A stretch of DNA of 64,000 bases. It comes from Silene conica (lineage: Eukaryota; Streptophyta; Magnoliopsida; Caryophyllales; Caryophyllaceae). The position numbers and the translations under genes are program-made. Positions 1 through 11,000 of this stretch are shown here, one piece after another. Under the pieces are notes generated by a model that was not told where the DNA came from, did not search any database, and was given only the letters and a program-made list of their open reading frames with translations. Where the stretch lies: contig CM055313.2 of assembly GCA_029255685.2 (NCBI GenBank), positions 26,327,079-26,391,078 of the forward strand. Reading direction: 5' to 3'. Position 1 is the first letter of the stretch. Each line of letters opens with the position of its first letter.

Positions 1-172
1 AGTCGGAATTAAAATGCCAAGTAAAACGATGTCTTAAGATTAAAATATCTTAAGACGGAACTTAACGGAAAATTTAAGCTAGAACTTACGATTTACTGTT
101 AAAATAATATTATATTCCGTAAAATAATTTAAAATCATTAAAATATTATTTACGAAAATACGGGATGTTACA
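1..172 (-). mobile_element. 5' end of a family A LTR (Ty3-type), minus strand
   Basis: On the minus strand this begins TGTAACATCCCGTATTTTCG, the same start as the LTRs at 37253 and 42680, and stays similar through the run of Taag/cttaagat motifs. The LTR start lies at 172, so the rest of the element extends off the left edge. It sits inside a family B LTR; the matching TSD is outside the window. Confidence 0.85.
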
Positions 173-737
173 GTGGTGACCACCTTGGTGCCGGTGTGGT
201 GGCCATGGGTGGAGGATGTTGTGGGTGGTGGTCGTCCAAACTTTGAGTGTCAGAACAAGGGGGTTGTGGTGTGTGTGTGAGCAGTGAAGTTGGTGAGGTT
301 GTCGTGGTGGTTCAGTTGAGGTCAAGGGTAAGAGTGGACCACCCCTGGAACCACCATGGGTCAGTGGTGACTATGGTGGTGGCCAGAGGTGGTGTGGGGT
401 ATGGTGGTGAGAGAAACTAGGGTGAGGAGTAAGGGTGCACAAGAGGGTTTCTGGAAAATTTTCAGATTGTCGTGTGGGCAGACTGTGTTGACGACCAGTT
501 TAGGGAAGCTATGGTGGTCGCAGGTGGTGGCATAAGGGTGGATATGGTAGATAGTGGTGTAGGCTAGAGGTAAGGGTCAATGGCGAGGGTGTTGGGTGGC
601 TGTTTTGGTGGAATTGGTGACGGGAAATAGGCGTGTCGAGGGCTGTTTGGTGGTCACGTAGTGTGGGCTGTTTGTACGCTAGTATTAATATTATTAGTAT
701 TGTTGTTATGACTTAATGGCCTGATAATGGTGTCTGG

Positions 738-739
<2 letters not shown>

Positions 740-774
<35 letters not shown>
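740..774. repeat. (ATT)n microsatellite in B LTR copy 0
   Basis: About twelve ATT units. The same LTR position carries much longer or different triplet arrays in the other B copies (6734-6855, 19431-19507, 36580-36764). Confidence 0.9.
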
Positions 775-777
<3 letters not shown>

Positions 778-1486
778 TTATTTATTATTGTAATGGTTGA
801 TGATAATGATAATAGTATTACTAATATTATTAGTAAGTATTGTATAACATTAATATTGTTAGTGTTAGTTGTATTATGATTATTGTTATGAGTTTATAAT
901 TGTATGGTCATATGTTATAAATGTCATCATTGTTATTAATCGTATCATTAGCAACTTATGGTTAACAACATTACTAAGGAAGTTGTGATGGCTAATAGTA
1001 TTATTGTATAGTACAATTATATTTAATCATGTTATAGTTGTGTGTGGTTAATGTTAATTTTAGTAGTAATGTTTAAGTATGTTACTAGATTAATAATAAA
1101 TGATGATAAATGGTATTCTATAATTAGTAAGTTGTAATTGGTTAATGATAATAGTAATCGGTATGTACATGAACATGAGCAAGTAATAAATAGTTAGTAA
1201 TGATTGATTGTATAAGTAGAATTTGATATAAGTAATAATTATAGGAACGGAATTCGAGCAGGAACTTTACTAGATGGTGATTGCCTACTTCAGATTTGCT
1301 ACTCCAGCTAGGATACATTGACCTTATACTATATGATGTGTTATGAATGGATGTGATACTTTGTGTTACGGATGCTGAGTTTGATTGATTGAGAATGATA
1401 TTGGTTGGATTGATTGTGGTTATTGGTAATGGCATGAGCATTTCATTATTTGATAGCATGATTGAATAATTATTGATGGGTTCTAG

Positions 1487-2731
1487 TGTCTCACACGCCC
1501 TAAAATATTAGTCTTATCAATTTACTAATTAACATTTTAATTAAGTTTTCAAGATCTTATGCACGCTAAATAATTATGCAGAACTAAGAAGTCGAATACT
1601 CACAATCCGACGGAAATTGGCAAAGATGATCCTCCAACCCTTAGTAACCAATTTAGGATACCTCCTTCAAGATGCACCGAAAACAACTCCTTAAAAACCG
1701 AAACTTACACTAAGCTAGGTGTTATAATCGGTTTTCCTTAAACTATATTCTAATCTCTTATTAGAATAATTAATATAAATACCACAACTATTGTAGTACT
1801 AATAATATAATCTTATTATATGGAAATATTATGAGATAATATTTTCAGAGGTTTTAGAAATTTTTCTCACTAGAAAAACTTAGCCAAAGGATGGAATAAA
1901 TCATTTGTGAGTTAATCACATGATTTAAGAGGGTTGTGTTGGGGCATACATAGCCGGCCATGGGAAGCATCAAAAGGGGAACATTTTCCCTTACCCATGC
2001 ACTTAGGGTGGCCATAGGTTAGAGTTATCAAGGTATGCTTTAATGATTATGTTTGCTTAACATTTAAGACACAAAATCACTACTTAAAACACTACTCTAA
2101 ACCGGCCCCCTTAAGGTAAAATGGATATCATTTTAATATTTGTTATTTGTACAATTGTACATGTGTGACATGTAAAATGTCACAATTGTAAGAAACAATT
2201 GTCTTAATTTAAAATGCATATTTATCAAATAAATATCATTTATAAATTAAATAAATCACATTTAACAAATTGACTAGTAATTCATAATTACTAATATATA
2301 AAATGGTCATTTCATTAATCGTCAATACGATTTACAACATTTGTAATAATATTCAACCCGATTCATTCTAATTTCGACATTTCATAAATATCGTTTAATG
2401 TTTGACAATTGACACGTTTCAATTTCAAACATAAATCTTACATTAAGATTTAACCTCTGATTTCTCGATATATCAGTTTAAGGAATCTGATCAACTCGTA
2501 TCAGTATACACTTGATCAGTTTATCAAGTAAGGGAATTATCCTATAGGTGTGACCTAAAGGGATCAACTGACCACCACCGTCATACGACAGTAATGTCAA
2601 ACTCTAGCTAGCCAATCATTACTGATTAATGTTGGTCAGTTGACTATATAATTTCTTATCATCCCTTGCGCATTCTCGTCATGAGATTTAATTATGTGAA
2701 CGCACTATTGTTGAGGACACACTTCTCAACA
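1487..2731 (-). mobile_element. Solo LTR of a family C (copia-type) relative, minus strand
   Basis: Read on the minus strand it begins TGTTGAGAAGTGTGTCCTCA and ends in GTGTGAGACA, 1245 bp. It aligns over most of its length with the C LTRs at 50730 and 57728, including the tract for the CCACCACCGTCATACGACAG motif and the terminal TTTATTAAAATGTTTATT-like block, but is clearly more diverged. No primer site, gag or second LTR is attached. I could not find a convincing TSD (flanks TTCTAG and ATTAT), so it may be old or rearranged. Confidence 0.75.
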
Positions 2732-2924
2732 ATTATATTGTTGCATTCATGAGCATAGCATATGTATTGGTTACTGAGAAAGTTATGGTCAGATATTGTT
2801 CTGATATAAAGCCCATGGTGGTTCTGCAGACCAGGCTTGGTGTCTTATCAGCTACTGAGCCGGTGTTCGGCGACGGCCGATTATAGTCTGCCGGAAGGTT
2901 CGGTATGACTTGGTGTTTCGGGTT

Positions 2925-2970
2925 TGAGATTGAGATTGTGATTGAGAATGAGATTGAGATTGAGCTCGAG
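2925..2970. repeat. GAGATT-type short tandem repeat
   Basis: Repeated GAGATT/GAGAAT hexamers in B LTR copy 0, at roughly the place where copy 1 has a 28-30 bp minisatellite. Confidence 0.6.
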
Positions 2971-3367
2971 CATATCATTGCATTTGCATATCATAATTGT
3001 TGCATTATAATTATTGTGTTACCCTACTCAACCGCGAGGTAAACAGTGTATTCGTGTACACCTACGATGATCCGGAATGGGGAGTAGATTCTACAGGTCA
3101 GAGACAAATGAGCGCTGGGGCAGGAATGCGAGATTGATACTTTGGACCGACTTAGAATTATATCACATCTAGAGAAGTCATCAGTTCTATTTTCTTTTCC
3201 GTTATGTAGTAACTGTAATAACCAAGTTTCAAATTTTATCAGTTTTATATAAAGTACTTTGGTTGTTTTACTTTGTTATTCACTACCTCAGACATTCCGA
3301 GATGGTAACATCTCTATTTATTTGAGAATGTCTTGCTTAAGGCTCTTAAATAAATGGGGGTGTTACA

Positions 3368-4765
3368 TTAACAGTTTAGTGATAAATGATGTAATATGAG
3401 GGGATAGAAAATGTACTTAAGTGATTTTAACTTATTAATATCCAAGAATGTTCAACGTTCTTGTTAGCCTATGATTGGTGTACATCTGGTGAAATATGTC
3501 AATGCCCCATGTTTAACTACGTTAATAAATTTTGTCCTATGTCTTTTCTATAATATGATTACGAACATGAAATGTTTTAATTTGTCAATTATGAACTATG
3601 AGTTTCTTGATTGTTTACATTGTTGTGAATATATTGATTTTGTGTTAAAATTTCAATGGTATGTAAGTATTAGCTACTCTGATTCTATTTTACTGCGTAA
3701 CAAGATTTCTACCGATCCTAATACTCTGGTTATTGTTCGAGGTTATATGCTTACATGATAATTTCCATGGGTTTCTTACAAGTACTTATTTGAGTTGAAT
3801 ATTAGTAATTGTTCTTTTATTTTGATAGTTAATATTTCCTATTGATAAGCTAATTCTTTTGTTTGTGAGACGGGTTGAGTGTGAGGTGGGTAAACTTTTG
3901 GTAATTGATTAGCTGAGTTATTTATAATGATTCTGTATTAGGTTGTTTTGGTTTAGCGTACAAGTTCTTGTTTATGAAGTTGGAATATAAGGATACATAC
4001 AAGCATGTCAATGAATTTGGTTAAGGTATGTACATTGACATGTTAATTAGCTGATGGGATAAAGTTTAAGGGGATTGAGTTGCTCATGAGACTAGAACAA
4101 AGGCCATGATCGATTTATTATTAAGATTGAGATTGCAGTTCATTGTTTTATCGAGTTGTCGTATTCTTTGACATTGACTCGTGGATGAGTACCTTAGAGT
4201 TTTACTCTCTAAGTGTTGAGCAGATCCTTTAATGGAATATTTGACAATATTGATATTGAAATTGAGATGAGAATTAGTTACTGGTATTGAGTTATAAGTA
4301 TTGGGCCGTTGTGCGACATTGTGTTTCAGGTCCGGAGTGACCATGGTTATTTGAGTTTGAAATCGATTTTGAGATAGAATTATTGTTTTGAGGTTTTATC
4401 GCACCAGTTCACTCACCCCTTCTCTTTGGTCTTAGATTCGACGATGAGAATACAATACTTGGTTACTTGGAGTAAAGTTGTATGCGATAGAGTAATGAGT
4501 AAGACGGAATAATGGGTTGACAATTTTTTTTATAATGGGGTTGCAGGGACCTAACCATGTTTTAAGGAGGATAGGATTGTAAAATCTTATTGATTTAAGA
4601 TATGGCTAGTTGTTATGACATGGCTAATTGGTATGTCGTGATTGTTTGAATACATTTGATAATCATGATTTCTTCTGTTGTGCATTTTATTATATTTCGT
4701 GAAGTATCCTTTAATTTAGTTATACATTAAACTTTGGGGACAAAGTTTTATTAACGAGGGTATAA
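3368..4765 (+). mobile_element. 3' interior of a family B element (non-coding)
   Basis: This 1.4 kb block is a close copy of 34257-35697. Both begin at a TTAACAGTTT motif, share the whole sequence with few differences, and end at a hairpin plus polypurine-like tract just before a B LTR. The short open frames are not conserved coding sequence and match no protein I recognise. Here it follows directly on a B LTR end with no primer site, so most of the interior has been deleted or the first LTR was inserted at this point. Confidence 0.75.
4729..4765 (+). promoter_or_regulatory. Hairpin and polypurine-like tract before B LTR copy 1
   Basis: An 8-bp perfect stem (AAACTTTG / CAAAGTTT) with loop GGGA occupies 4729-4748. 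Seventeen nucleotides containing a short purine run follow before the LTR start at 4766. The equivalent at 35661-35697 has one mismatch in the stem. Confidence 0.6.
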
Positions 4766-4871
4766 TGTAATATTTCGTGTTTTAAAATATCTTATTAGTT
4801 TTTGATGTTACGTGGTGTCACGCTTCAAATTCGTTTTGTCCCTAGTGACCACTTTATTGACCTTGGGACGT

Positions 4872-4908
4872 GAACTTCGGGACGAAGTTCATTTTAAGGG
4901 GGGAAGAC
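4872..4908 (+). promoter_or_regulatory. Second hairpin and PPT-like tract inside the B LTR
   Basis: An 8-bp stem (GAACTTCG / CGAAGTTC) with loop GGA is followed by 18 nt that include AAGGGGGGAAG and then TGTAAT at 4909. This copies the layout of a real polypurine tract/LTR junction but lies 143 bp inside the LTR. It is present in copy 3 (35804-35840) and, inverted, in copy 2 (20772-20808). Confidence 0.6.
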
Positions 4909-5927
4909 TGTAATACCTCGTATTTTGATTACAATACTTCGTATTTATAGTCACGTGTTGATAATCTGGGAATGATGTTTGGCCATGATATCGATAATTA
5001 ATATTTATCGAGTAAGGTGTTTTTATATTTTGTATGTTGTAGTGATTGTCGGGAGTGCGTATTAGTAAGTACATATCGTATTAGGGTGAGTTGATTGGGC
5101 CTCGGATTGCGTGCCAACAACCAGCCCATCTCGACATAATAAGACTAACATCTCAACCTCATCCCTGTCGCCCTACTTAGTCACTCCCAAAACCCTATCC
5201 CCGTTTCAATCGAGACCTAGAGAAAACCCTCACCTTTCAGTCGCCACCTCAGAGTACTAGGAAGGAGTTTCACACGGTGGGTTAAGGGGGCGTAAGGGCT
5301 GTTGTTTTCACCAGAGAAACAGGTATGTGCACACGCTGCTTTCCTCCCCTGTGTACTCTTCTCTTTTGATTCGCCATTTACAGTCTTACGAACACGTTTT
5401 AATCTTTGATCTTTATATAATATTAATCTGGGTGGTGTAGTAGTCGTGTATGAACCATAGAATGTCGTCTTTGACCACATATGGCCGTTGTGTGGGGTGG
5501 TTTGTCACGGGTGCCAACCTTCTATGTCTTCGAATTTCAGAACAGGGGTTGTGGGTATGGTGTTTTGCGTGTCAGTTCTATGGAGTTCATGTGCACGTTT
5601 GTTTTGGGTATTAAGTTTATTAGATTGGTGGTAGTCAGGGGTACAGGAGGGCGGCTGTCACGGAGGGTCGTGGTGGTGTGTGGTGTTTTTATTCCAGGTT
5701 TGAGTACGGGTGGTTGTCGGCTTAAAACAGGGGGTCTGTGGCAGGTGTTGGGTTCGTACACTGATGTTGGCGTCATGGGTGGTGGTCGGCGACCACTAAC
5801 TACCTCCCTGGGGCCACCGCGGCTCAGTAGCGAGCCGAGTGGTGCCAGTGGGGAAGCCGGTGGTGGTAGATGATGTTAGGGGTGGTGTTTGTCGGGTGTG
5901 GGTGTCACGCTTGTGGGGGGTCTGTTT

Positions 5928-6585
5928 TAGACCTGATCATGGGCCGGGCTGGGCCGGGTTTGGGCTGGGCTCGTGCTAAATAAACGGCCCAAATACACAG
6001 GGCCGGGCCGGGCCGGGCCAAAACGATGGGCCAATTTTCTTGGCCCAAGCCCATAATTGTTCGGGCTATAATGGGCCTCGGGCCAAAATGGGCCAAAACG
6101 GGCCAAAATAATACAGTACGAAACAATCAACAAAATGGATATGTGAACAAACTATTAGCAACGAAATAAAATTTTCAAGTCTTAGGGGTTTGACTTCGAC
6201 TCTTTTGGTAAGAGAATTAGCCATAGTACCATACATAACTTATGAGTTGGAAAAAAATTAGTAGTATTAACTCAAGGTGTACGATAAAAATATAAAAATA
6301 TCCGCAAAATTGAGAATTCAATGCATTAGTGATATTAGATTATTAGCGTGATATGATATACGATTCCAACTTTTGAAATTTTTTTCTTTTTAAAAAAATA
6401 ATTTCGGGTCGGGCCGGGCCAAAAATCGGGCCTTTCGGTTGGCCCAAATCCGGCCCTATATTTATATCGGGCTTATTTTGGGCCGGGCCACGGGGTTTTT
6501 GGGCCAAACTATTAGGCCCAAACCCGAGAAAAAATCGGGCTGGGCCGGGTCGGGCTATCGGGCCTGGGCCATTTGATCAGCTCTA
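5928..6585. mobile_element. Non-autonomous hAT-like element with GGGCC-rich ends
   Basis: The termini are TAGACCTGATCATGGGCC and, inverted, TAGAGCTGATCAAATGGCC. Perfect 8-bp TSDs GTCTGTTT lie at 5920-5927 and 6586-6593. The empty site is visible in the sister LTR at 36411-36418, where GTCTGTTT occurs once. An 8-bp TSD is typical of hAT. Both ends carry dense GGGCCGGGCC-type repeats, the middle is AT-rich, and there is no transposase. Confidence 0.92.
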
Positions 6586-6731
6586 GTCTGTTTGTGTTTT
6601 GGGTGTGCTTGGTCTTAAATTGTTCAGGTTCGAATTGTTGTGTCGTGTTGTAGGTGACAGCGTGGTAATAATTATTATCATTCTTATTTATATTATTATT
6701 GTTGTTGTTTGATTGGTTAGAGTTAGCATTA

Positions 6732-6733
<2 letters not shown>

Positions 6734-6814
<81 letters not shown>

Positions 6815-6855
6815 ATTATTATTATTATTATTATAATTATTATTATTATTATTAT
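6734..6855. repeat. (ATT)n microsatellite in B LTR copy 1
   Basis: About forty ATT units with two TAA interruptions. It is orthologous by position to the ATT/ATG array in copy 3. Confidence 0.95.
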
Positions 6856-7663
6856 GGTTAATAATACTAAAGTATATTATGTTAGTATTATTATTTATAT
6901 TAATATTGTTGTTGCGTTCCTCGTTGCTAACGTGTTTACGAGTTTTTCATGTTAAGATATAAGTATTTAATTAATAAGCTTTTGTTATTATTATTATCAT
7001 GGGTAGATTATTATTATTGTGAATACTTTTGCTATTAGTATATTATTATTATTTGAGGGGTCTTTATAAATGTTATTGTATTTCCTAATCATCACAATTA
7101 GCATTATGATTATGATTATTATTAATATTATTAGTAAGTATTGTTTAACATTAATATTGTTAGTATAAGTTGTCTTATGGTTATGAGTTTATAATTGTAT
7201 GGTCAATTGTTATACATGTTATATGGTTATTGTTGTTGATTTAGTAATATTTAGTTATTTGAATTCCTGCTATATTTAGTAAGTCTATGTATAGTAAGTC
7301 TATATTTAGTAAGCTTATAATTGATTAATGATGATTGATATGGATAATGAGTTAATGTTAATTGGTATGTATATTTACAGTGTGTGGTAAGTGTAGCAAT
7401 TATAAGCATGAGAGTACTTAGTAGGTTTTGTTAGTGTATGAATAGAATTTAATAGTAAGTACTATTTATAGGAACTGAGTTCGAGGTGGAATACTTCTAG
7501 CAGCTGTTAGTGTATGAATAGAATTTGAGGTAGGGGAATATTTGTGAAGTTAATTATGACATGAGATGTGTTAGTTAATTATTGTGAGTTCCGTATTACA
7601 GTTCAGATGCTAATATCACGATGTTATTAATTGTCTATATATTTGTATATGATGCGGAGCGGA

Positions 7664-7830
7664 GATATTGGGTCTTGTGATATTGTGTGGTTTGATATTG
7701 GGTCTTGTGATATGGAGTGGTGATATTGGGTCTTGTGATATGGAGTGGTGATATTGGGTCTTGTGATATGGAGTGGTGTGATATTGGGTCTTGTGATATG
7801 GAGTGGTGTGATATTGGGTCTTGTGAATGA
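7664..7830 (+). repeat. Minisatellite, 28-30 bp unit, about six copies
   Basis: The core GATATTGGGTCTTGTGATAT is repeated six times with small spacing changes. It translates as an open repeat but lies inside the B LTR and is not a gene. A related CACAAG/CCC repeat occurs in the solo copy near 18960-19000. Confidence 0.9.
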
Positions 7831-8267
7831 GGAGTGGTGGTTGATCGGAAAGTGGTTGTTGAGACGGTATGAAATTGGAAGTGTATTGTATTCTTTTGTT
7901 GCTTATGTTTTATTTATCTTCCTACTCAACTCGTGGTTGACCCCGTGTATGTATTCGTGTGACACCTGTGATGATCCGTGATGGGGAGCAACTTTAACAG
8001 GAAATATGGTGCTGTGGAAGCTAGGGATGGCGTGAGCACTTGGATGGACCGACTTAGAAGTAGATCACGTACAAGTTATCAGTTGTACTTTAGTTTCCGC
8101 TGTGTAGTTTTTGTAACATCAAAGTTTAAATTCTATCAATTTTATATAAAGTACTTTGGTTGCTTTACTTTGTTATTCACTACCTCGGTTATTCTGAGAT
8201 GGTAACAATCCTATTTATTTGAGAATGTCTGGCTAAAGGCTCTTAAATAAATGGGGGTGTTACCAAG

Positions 8268-8279
8268 TGGTATCGGAGC
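8268..8279 (+). promoter_or_regulatory. Primer-binding site of the large B element
   Basis: TGGTATCGGAGC differs by one base from the plant initiator tRNA-Met complement TGGTATCAGAGC found after the A and C LTRs. It lies 2-3 nt after the LTR end. Confidence 0.7.
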
Positions 8280-8329
8280 GAACGATCCTCAGGCCTAAAC
8301 CAAATGAATCACTACTACATGAACCCTTA

Positions 8330-8720
8330 AGGACATCAGACTTTTATGGTCATGGACATCGGCTTAGCAACCGATGTACAGTTCACTGATGTCTATTATG
8401 GGTATCAAGGACATCGGTTTTGCAACCGATGTCCATTTGTTAATGCACATCAGAGGTTTAATAAGTCTGATGTCCATCATTCTTATGCACATCATTCTTT
8501 AGCTCACATCTGATGTCCATGTGTTATTGCACATCCGAGGTTTAAGAAGTCTGATGTCCATCATATTTATGCACATCATTTTTTAGCTGTAATGTGATGT
8601 CCATGTGTTAATGCACATCGGAGGTTTAATAAGTCTGATGTCCATCATATTTATGCACATCATTCTTTAGCTATAATATGATGTCCATTTATGTTTTGTA
8701 CATCGGTTGTTAACCGAAGC
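8330..8720. repeat. Left subterminal repeats of the CACTA element
   Basis: Many GATGTCC, ACATCGG and ACATCAG motifs occur in both orientations. Three tandem units of about 84 bp start near 8439, 8523 and 8607. Such arrays bind the transposase accessory protein in En/Spm elements; that role is inferred here. Confidence 0.85.
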
Positions 8721-9153
8721 CCATGTGCATTACAAGTTAATATGCATCATACTATTGCATAAACTGCTGTCCTTGATGTTGCCTTTTTTTTTAAAAAAAA
8801 AAAAGCTGGTATTGATGGTAATTTGTACCACCAGTATACATTATTCAGATGCCAGCCATTTAGACTACTGGCGTATCAAAACAGATTATAGACCACCAAT
8901 AACCAAACAAACACAAATTCAAAGCAAAGCACGACAAAGTCGTTTGTCTTTCATTAAACAAGTTCAAAGCAAATCACGACAAAGGTCGGTCGTCTTTCAT
9001 ATACATTATCCAAATTCATCAACTAACCAAACATATAGGGTTATGCGTCATTTTAGACGACATCCAAAATAGTCTAGAGATCACAAGTTCAACAACTAAC
9101 CAAACATCGGCTTAGTTTGCAAAATCAAAGTACTACGTTACTAGCTAGAAACA

Positions 9154-10135
9154 CTATGCATTTAGAAAATAGTCCGCCCACAAGTCCCTGACCTCGTCGA
9201 TTTCTTCTTGGGAATATGGCAGTCGGTGTTTGAAAACCTGTAAATAATACACAAAATTCTAGCTTTAATAATAATACAGAAAAATAACTTCATAATATAA
9301 TATAATATATATATACTGAAGACAAGGGCACGGGCAACCTGCCTCGGTAGCCTCAGGCACACAATTCAAGGACAGACAGCAGCAGGATAAAGGGCCAGGG
9401 TTACAATTATGAAAATATTTTACGAGAGTTTTAGAGTGGAAGGATAATCTGGCCTCTTCGATAGGTACAGTCGGATTAGCTCGAGTGACTATTTCCAGCA
9501 TGTACCTCATTACGTAGTACCCGCATTCAATGTCACCTTGGTGACGCGCACACTGCAAAAAGATAACGACAAATTAAACCAAAATTTTTTGTACTAATAT
9601 AATTGATGATCAGGCTGTCCTATCTAGTAAACAGTTAACAAATTACTAGTGTTTTCAGCCATGTTGGTGTTTGAGAACTCACTCTCGACCCACCATTGAA
9701 GTCGTAAATTCTTACAGATCTATACAAATGTTTCAATAAATAATTGTCAGCCACATTATTGGTTCCATCAACTTGATTACGTATTAATTAATAGTTGAAC
9801 TTACGAATTAATTAAAGTTTTCAACTTCGAAGGCGCTGAATTTCCAAGTGAGTCAAACCAATAAATTTTATTATGCTCAACAATGTCAAATACAAGGAGC
9901 ATCCAATGATCCCTGCAAATAATTTGTAATGTATAATTAACATGAAAATCTGTAATCATTAAGCAAGGTAAGGGTGATCGAATATATGTACTTACTGTTA
10001 TCACAGACAACTGTTAGCTTTTGCCCTTGATCACGTAATGCTGTTATCTCCCTCATAAGCACTACACTTTTGCTATTTCGTTCACGTTGTTTACTAGGAG
10101 ATGATGCTGATACTGAAGACACGATTACCCTGCAT
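9154..10135 (-). pseudogene. Ulp1-like (C48) cysteine protease exons of the CACTA gene
   Basis: Several minus-strand exons together resemble the C-terminal Ulp1/SENP protease domain that cleaves SUMO-type conjugates. In order: an upstream exon (about 10135-10000); an exon with the catalytic His in DHWMLLVF and the Asp in YWFDSLG (9911-9805, acceptor CAG); a short exon around 9735-9670; an exon with QGDIECGYYVMRYM holding the catalytic Cys (9552 to about 9410); and a last exon starting after a CAG at 9238-9240 and ending with TAG at 9154-9156. The His-Asp-Cys triad appears intact. It lies downstream of the transposase in the same orientation, so it may be a 3' fusion or a separate gene. Exon joints are judged by eye; expression is unknown. 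Confidence 0.7.
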
Positions 10136-10439
10136 CAAAATATATTACAATGAAGAATAATAAGTATCTCAGATCAGCAGACTTTAAATGCTAATTAACT
10201 CATGAGAAGTGCTAGGACTAGCAGCATAAAACTAGTGAACAAAGGATAAAAACATTAGCATGCATTAAAATGATGATATTGTCTTAAAAAGAAAAACACT
10301 GTCTGATCTATAAAATATTACTAACAATTACATAAACAAGCAAGGTCTATAAATAAAGACAGTAAAACAAACTAGCTACTGTTTTTAGGGGGATCAACCC
10401 ATCACCCTTCCTTATGATCATCTCGTAGAAAAAAGTCAT

Positions 10440-11000
10440 CTACATCTTCAGTAGTCGGATAGACTGCATTCCAGAAGAGAAAGGAGGCAATTCATCATCC
10501 ACTTCATCCATTGCTACCTTACCCACAAACTGCTTATTACCATGAAGGACAATCGACCTACTCGCATCCGCTGGATCTTTAATATAAAAGATTTGCCTTG
10601 CTTGACTAGCCATAATGAACGGCTTTGATTTGTACCCTTCTCGTGCAAAATCAACCAAAGTGAATCCCATCTTATCAACTCGAACACCCCTATTATGATC
10701 AACCCACATACAACGGAAAACAGGTATGCTAAACTCAACATAGTCTAGCTCCCAATTTTCTTTAATGACCCCAAAATATGGCTGAGTACTAGCAACACTC
10801 GTTGACATAGCCATCAAAGCCACTCCACTATTTTGCATAGTAATTCTATCATCTTGATCCTTAGTGTAAAACGAATATCCATTGATGTCATAACCTTGAT
10901 AGGTTAGAACATTCACCGCAGGTCCATGGGCTAACCACCTTACCTCATCAGATACTTTTTCACGGTCATTTTCTAGCTCAATATCTACCTCCTTACTGAA
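10440..11000 (-). pseudogene. DUF4216 module of the CACTA transposase gene
   Basis: The frame continues from the DUF4218 module after an in-frame TAG at 11001-11003. It contains the EVRWLAHGP...GYDINGY block and the conserved part around YFGVIKENWELDY and FVDFAREGYKSKPF-like residues, which are typical of the DUF4216 domain at the C-terminal end of CACTA TNP2 proteins. It ends at a TAG at 10440. Codons 10917-11000 are open and homologous although no ATG precedes them, so a single ancestral frame broken by nonsense changes is the simplest reading. Confidence 0.85.

Larger units (their letters stand above)
173..3367 (+). mobile_element. Family B LTR, copy 0, interrupted
   Basis: This LTR lacks its 5' part because of the family A insertion at 172. 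It matches the B LTR at 4766-8265 in the GGTGGT-rich block, the ATT microsatellite, the 'aggaac' block near 1240 and the terminal 700 bp, which end in GGGGGTGTTACA. A minus-strand family C solo LTR (1487-2731) splits it. No primer site follows its end; instead the 3' interior of a B element starts directly at 3368. Confidence 0.8.
4766..8265 (+). mobile_element. Family B LTR, copy 1 (5' LTR of the large nested element)
   Basis: It starts TGTAATATTTCG and ends GGGGGTGTTACCA, about 3.5 kb including a 658-bp hAT insertion. A primer site follows it, so on its right side it behaves as a 5' LTR. The sister 3' LTR is 35698-37252, which matches it from the first base up to the family A insertion point. 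Oddities are an internal copy of the PPT/LTR-start junction at 4872-4909, a long ATT array and a minisatellite. The open frame at 5481-5873 is not conserved in copy 3, where a deletion of about 450 bp removes it. Confidence 0.85.

Noticed and set aside
5481..5873. 130-codon open frame in B LTR copy 1
   Set aside because: No domain; most of it is deleted in the sister LTR and it lies in GT-rich LTR sequence, so chance is likelier.
5935..6580. GGGCCGGGCC-rich stretch as a CpG island or promoter
   Set aside because: It is the terminal repeat of a hAT element with TSD and an empty site in the sister LTR.
6713..6955. Open frame encoding poly-isoleucine
   Set aside because: Translation of the (ATT)n microsatellite, not a gene.
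8330..8720. CRISPR-like array of short spaced repeats
   Set aside because: These are CACTA subterminal repeats in mixed orientation in a plant nuclear setting.
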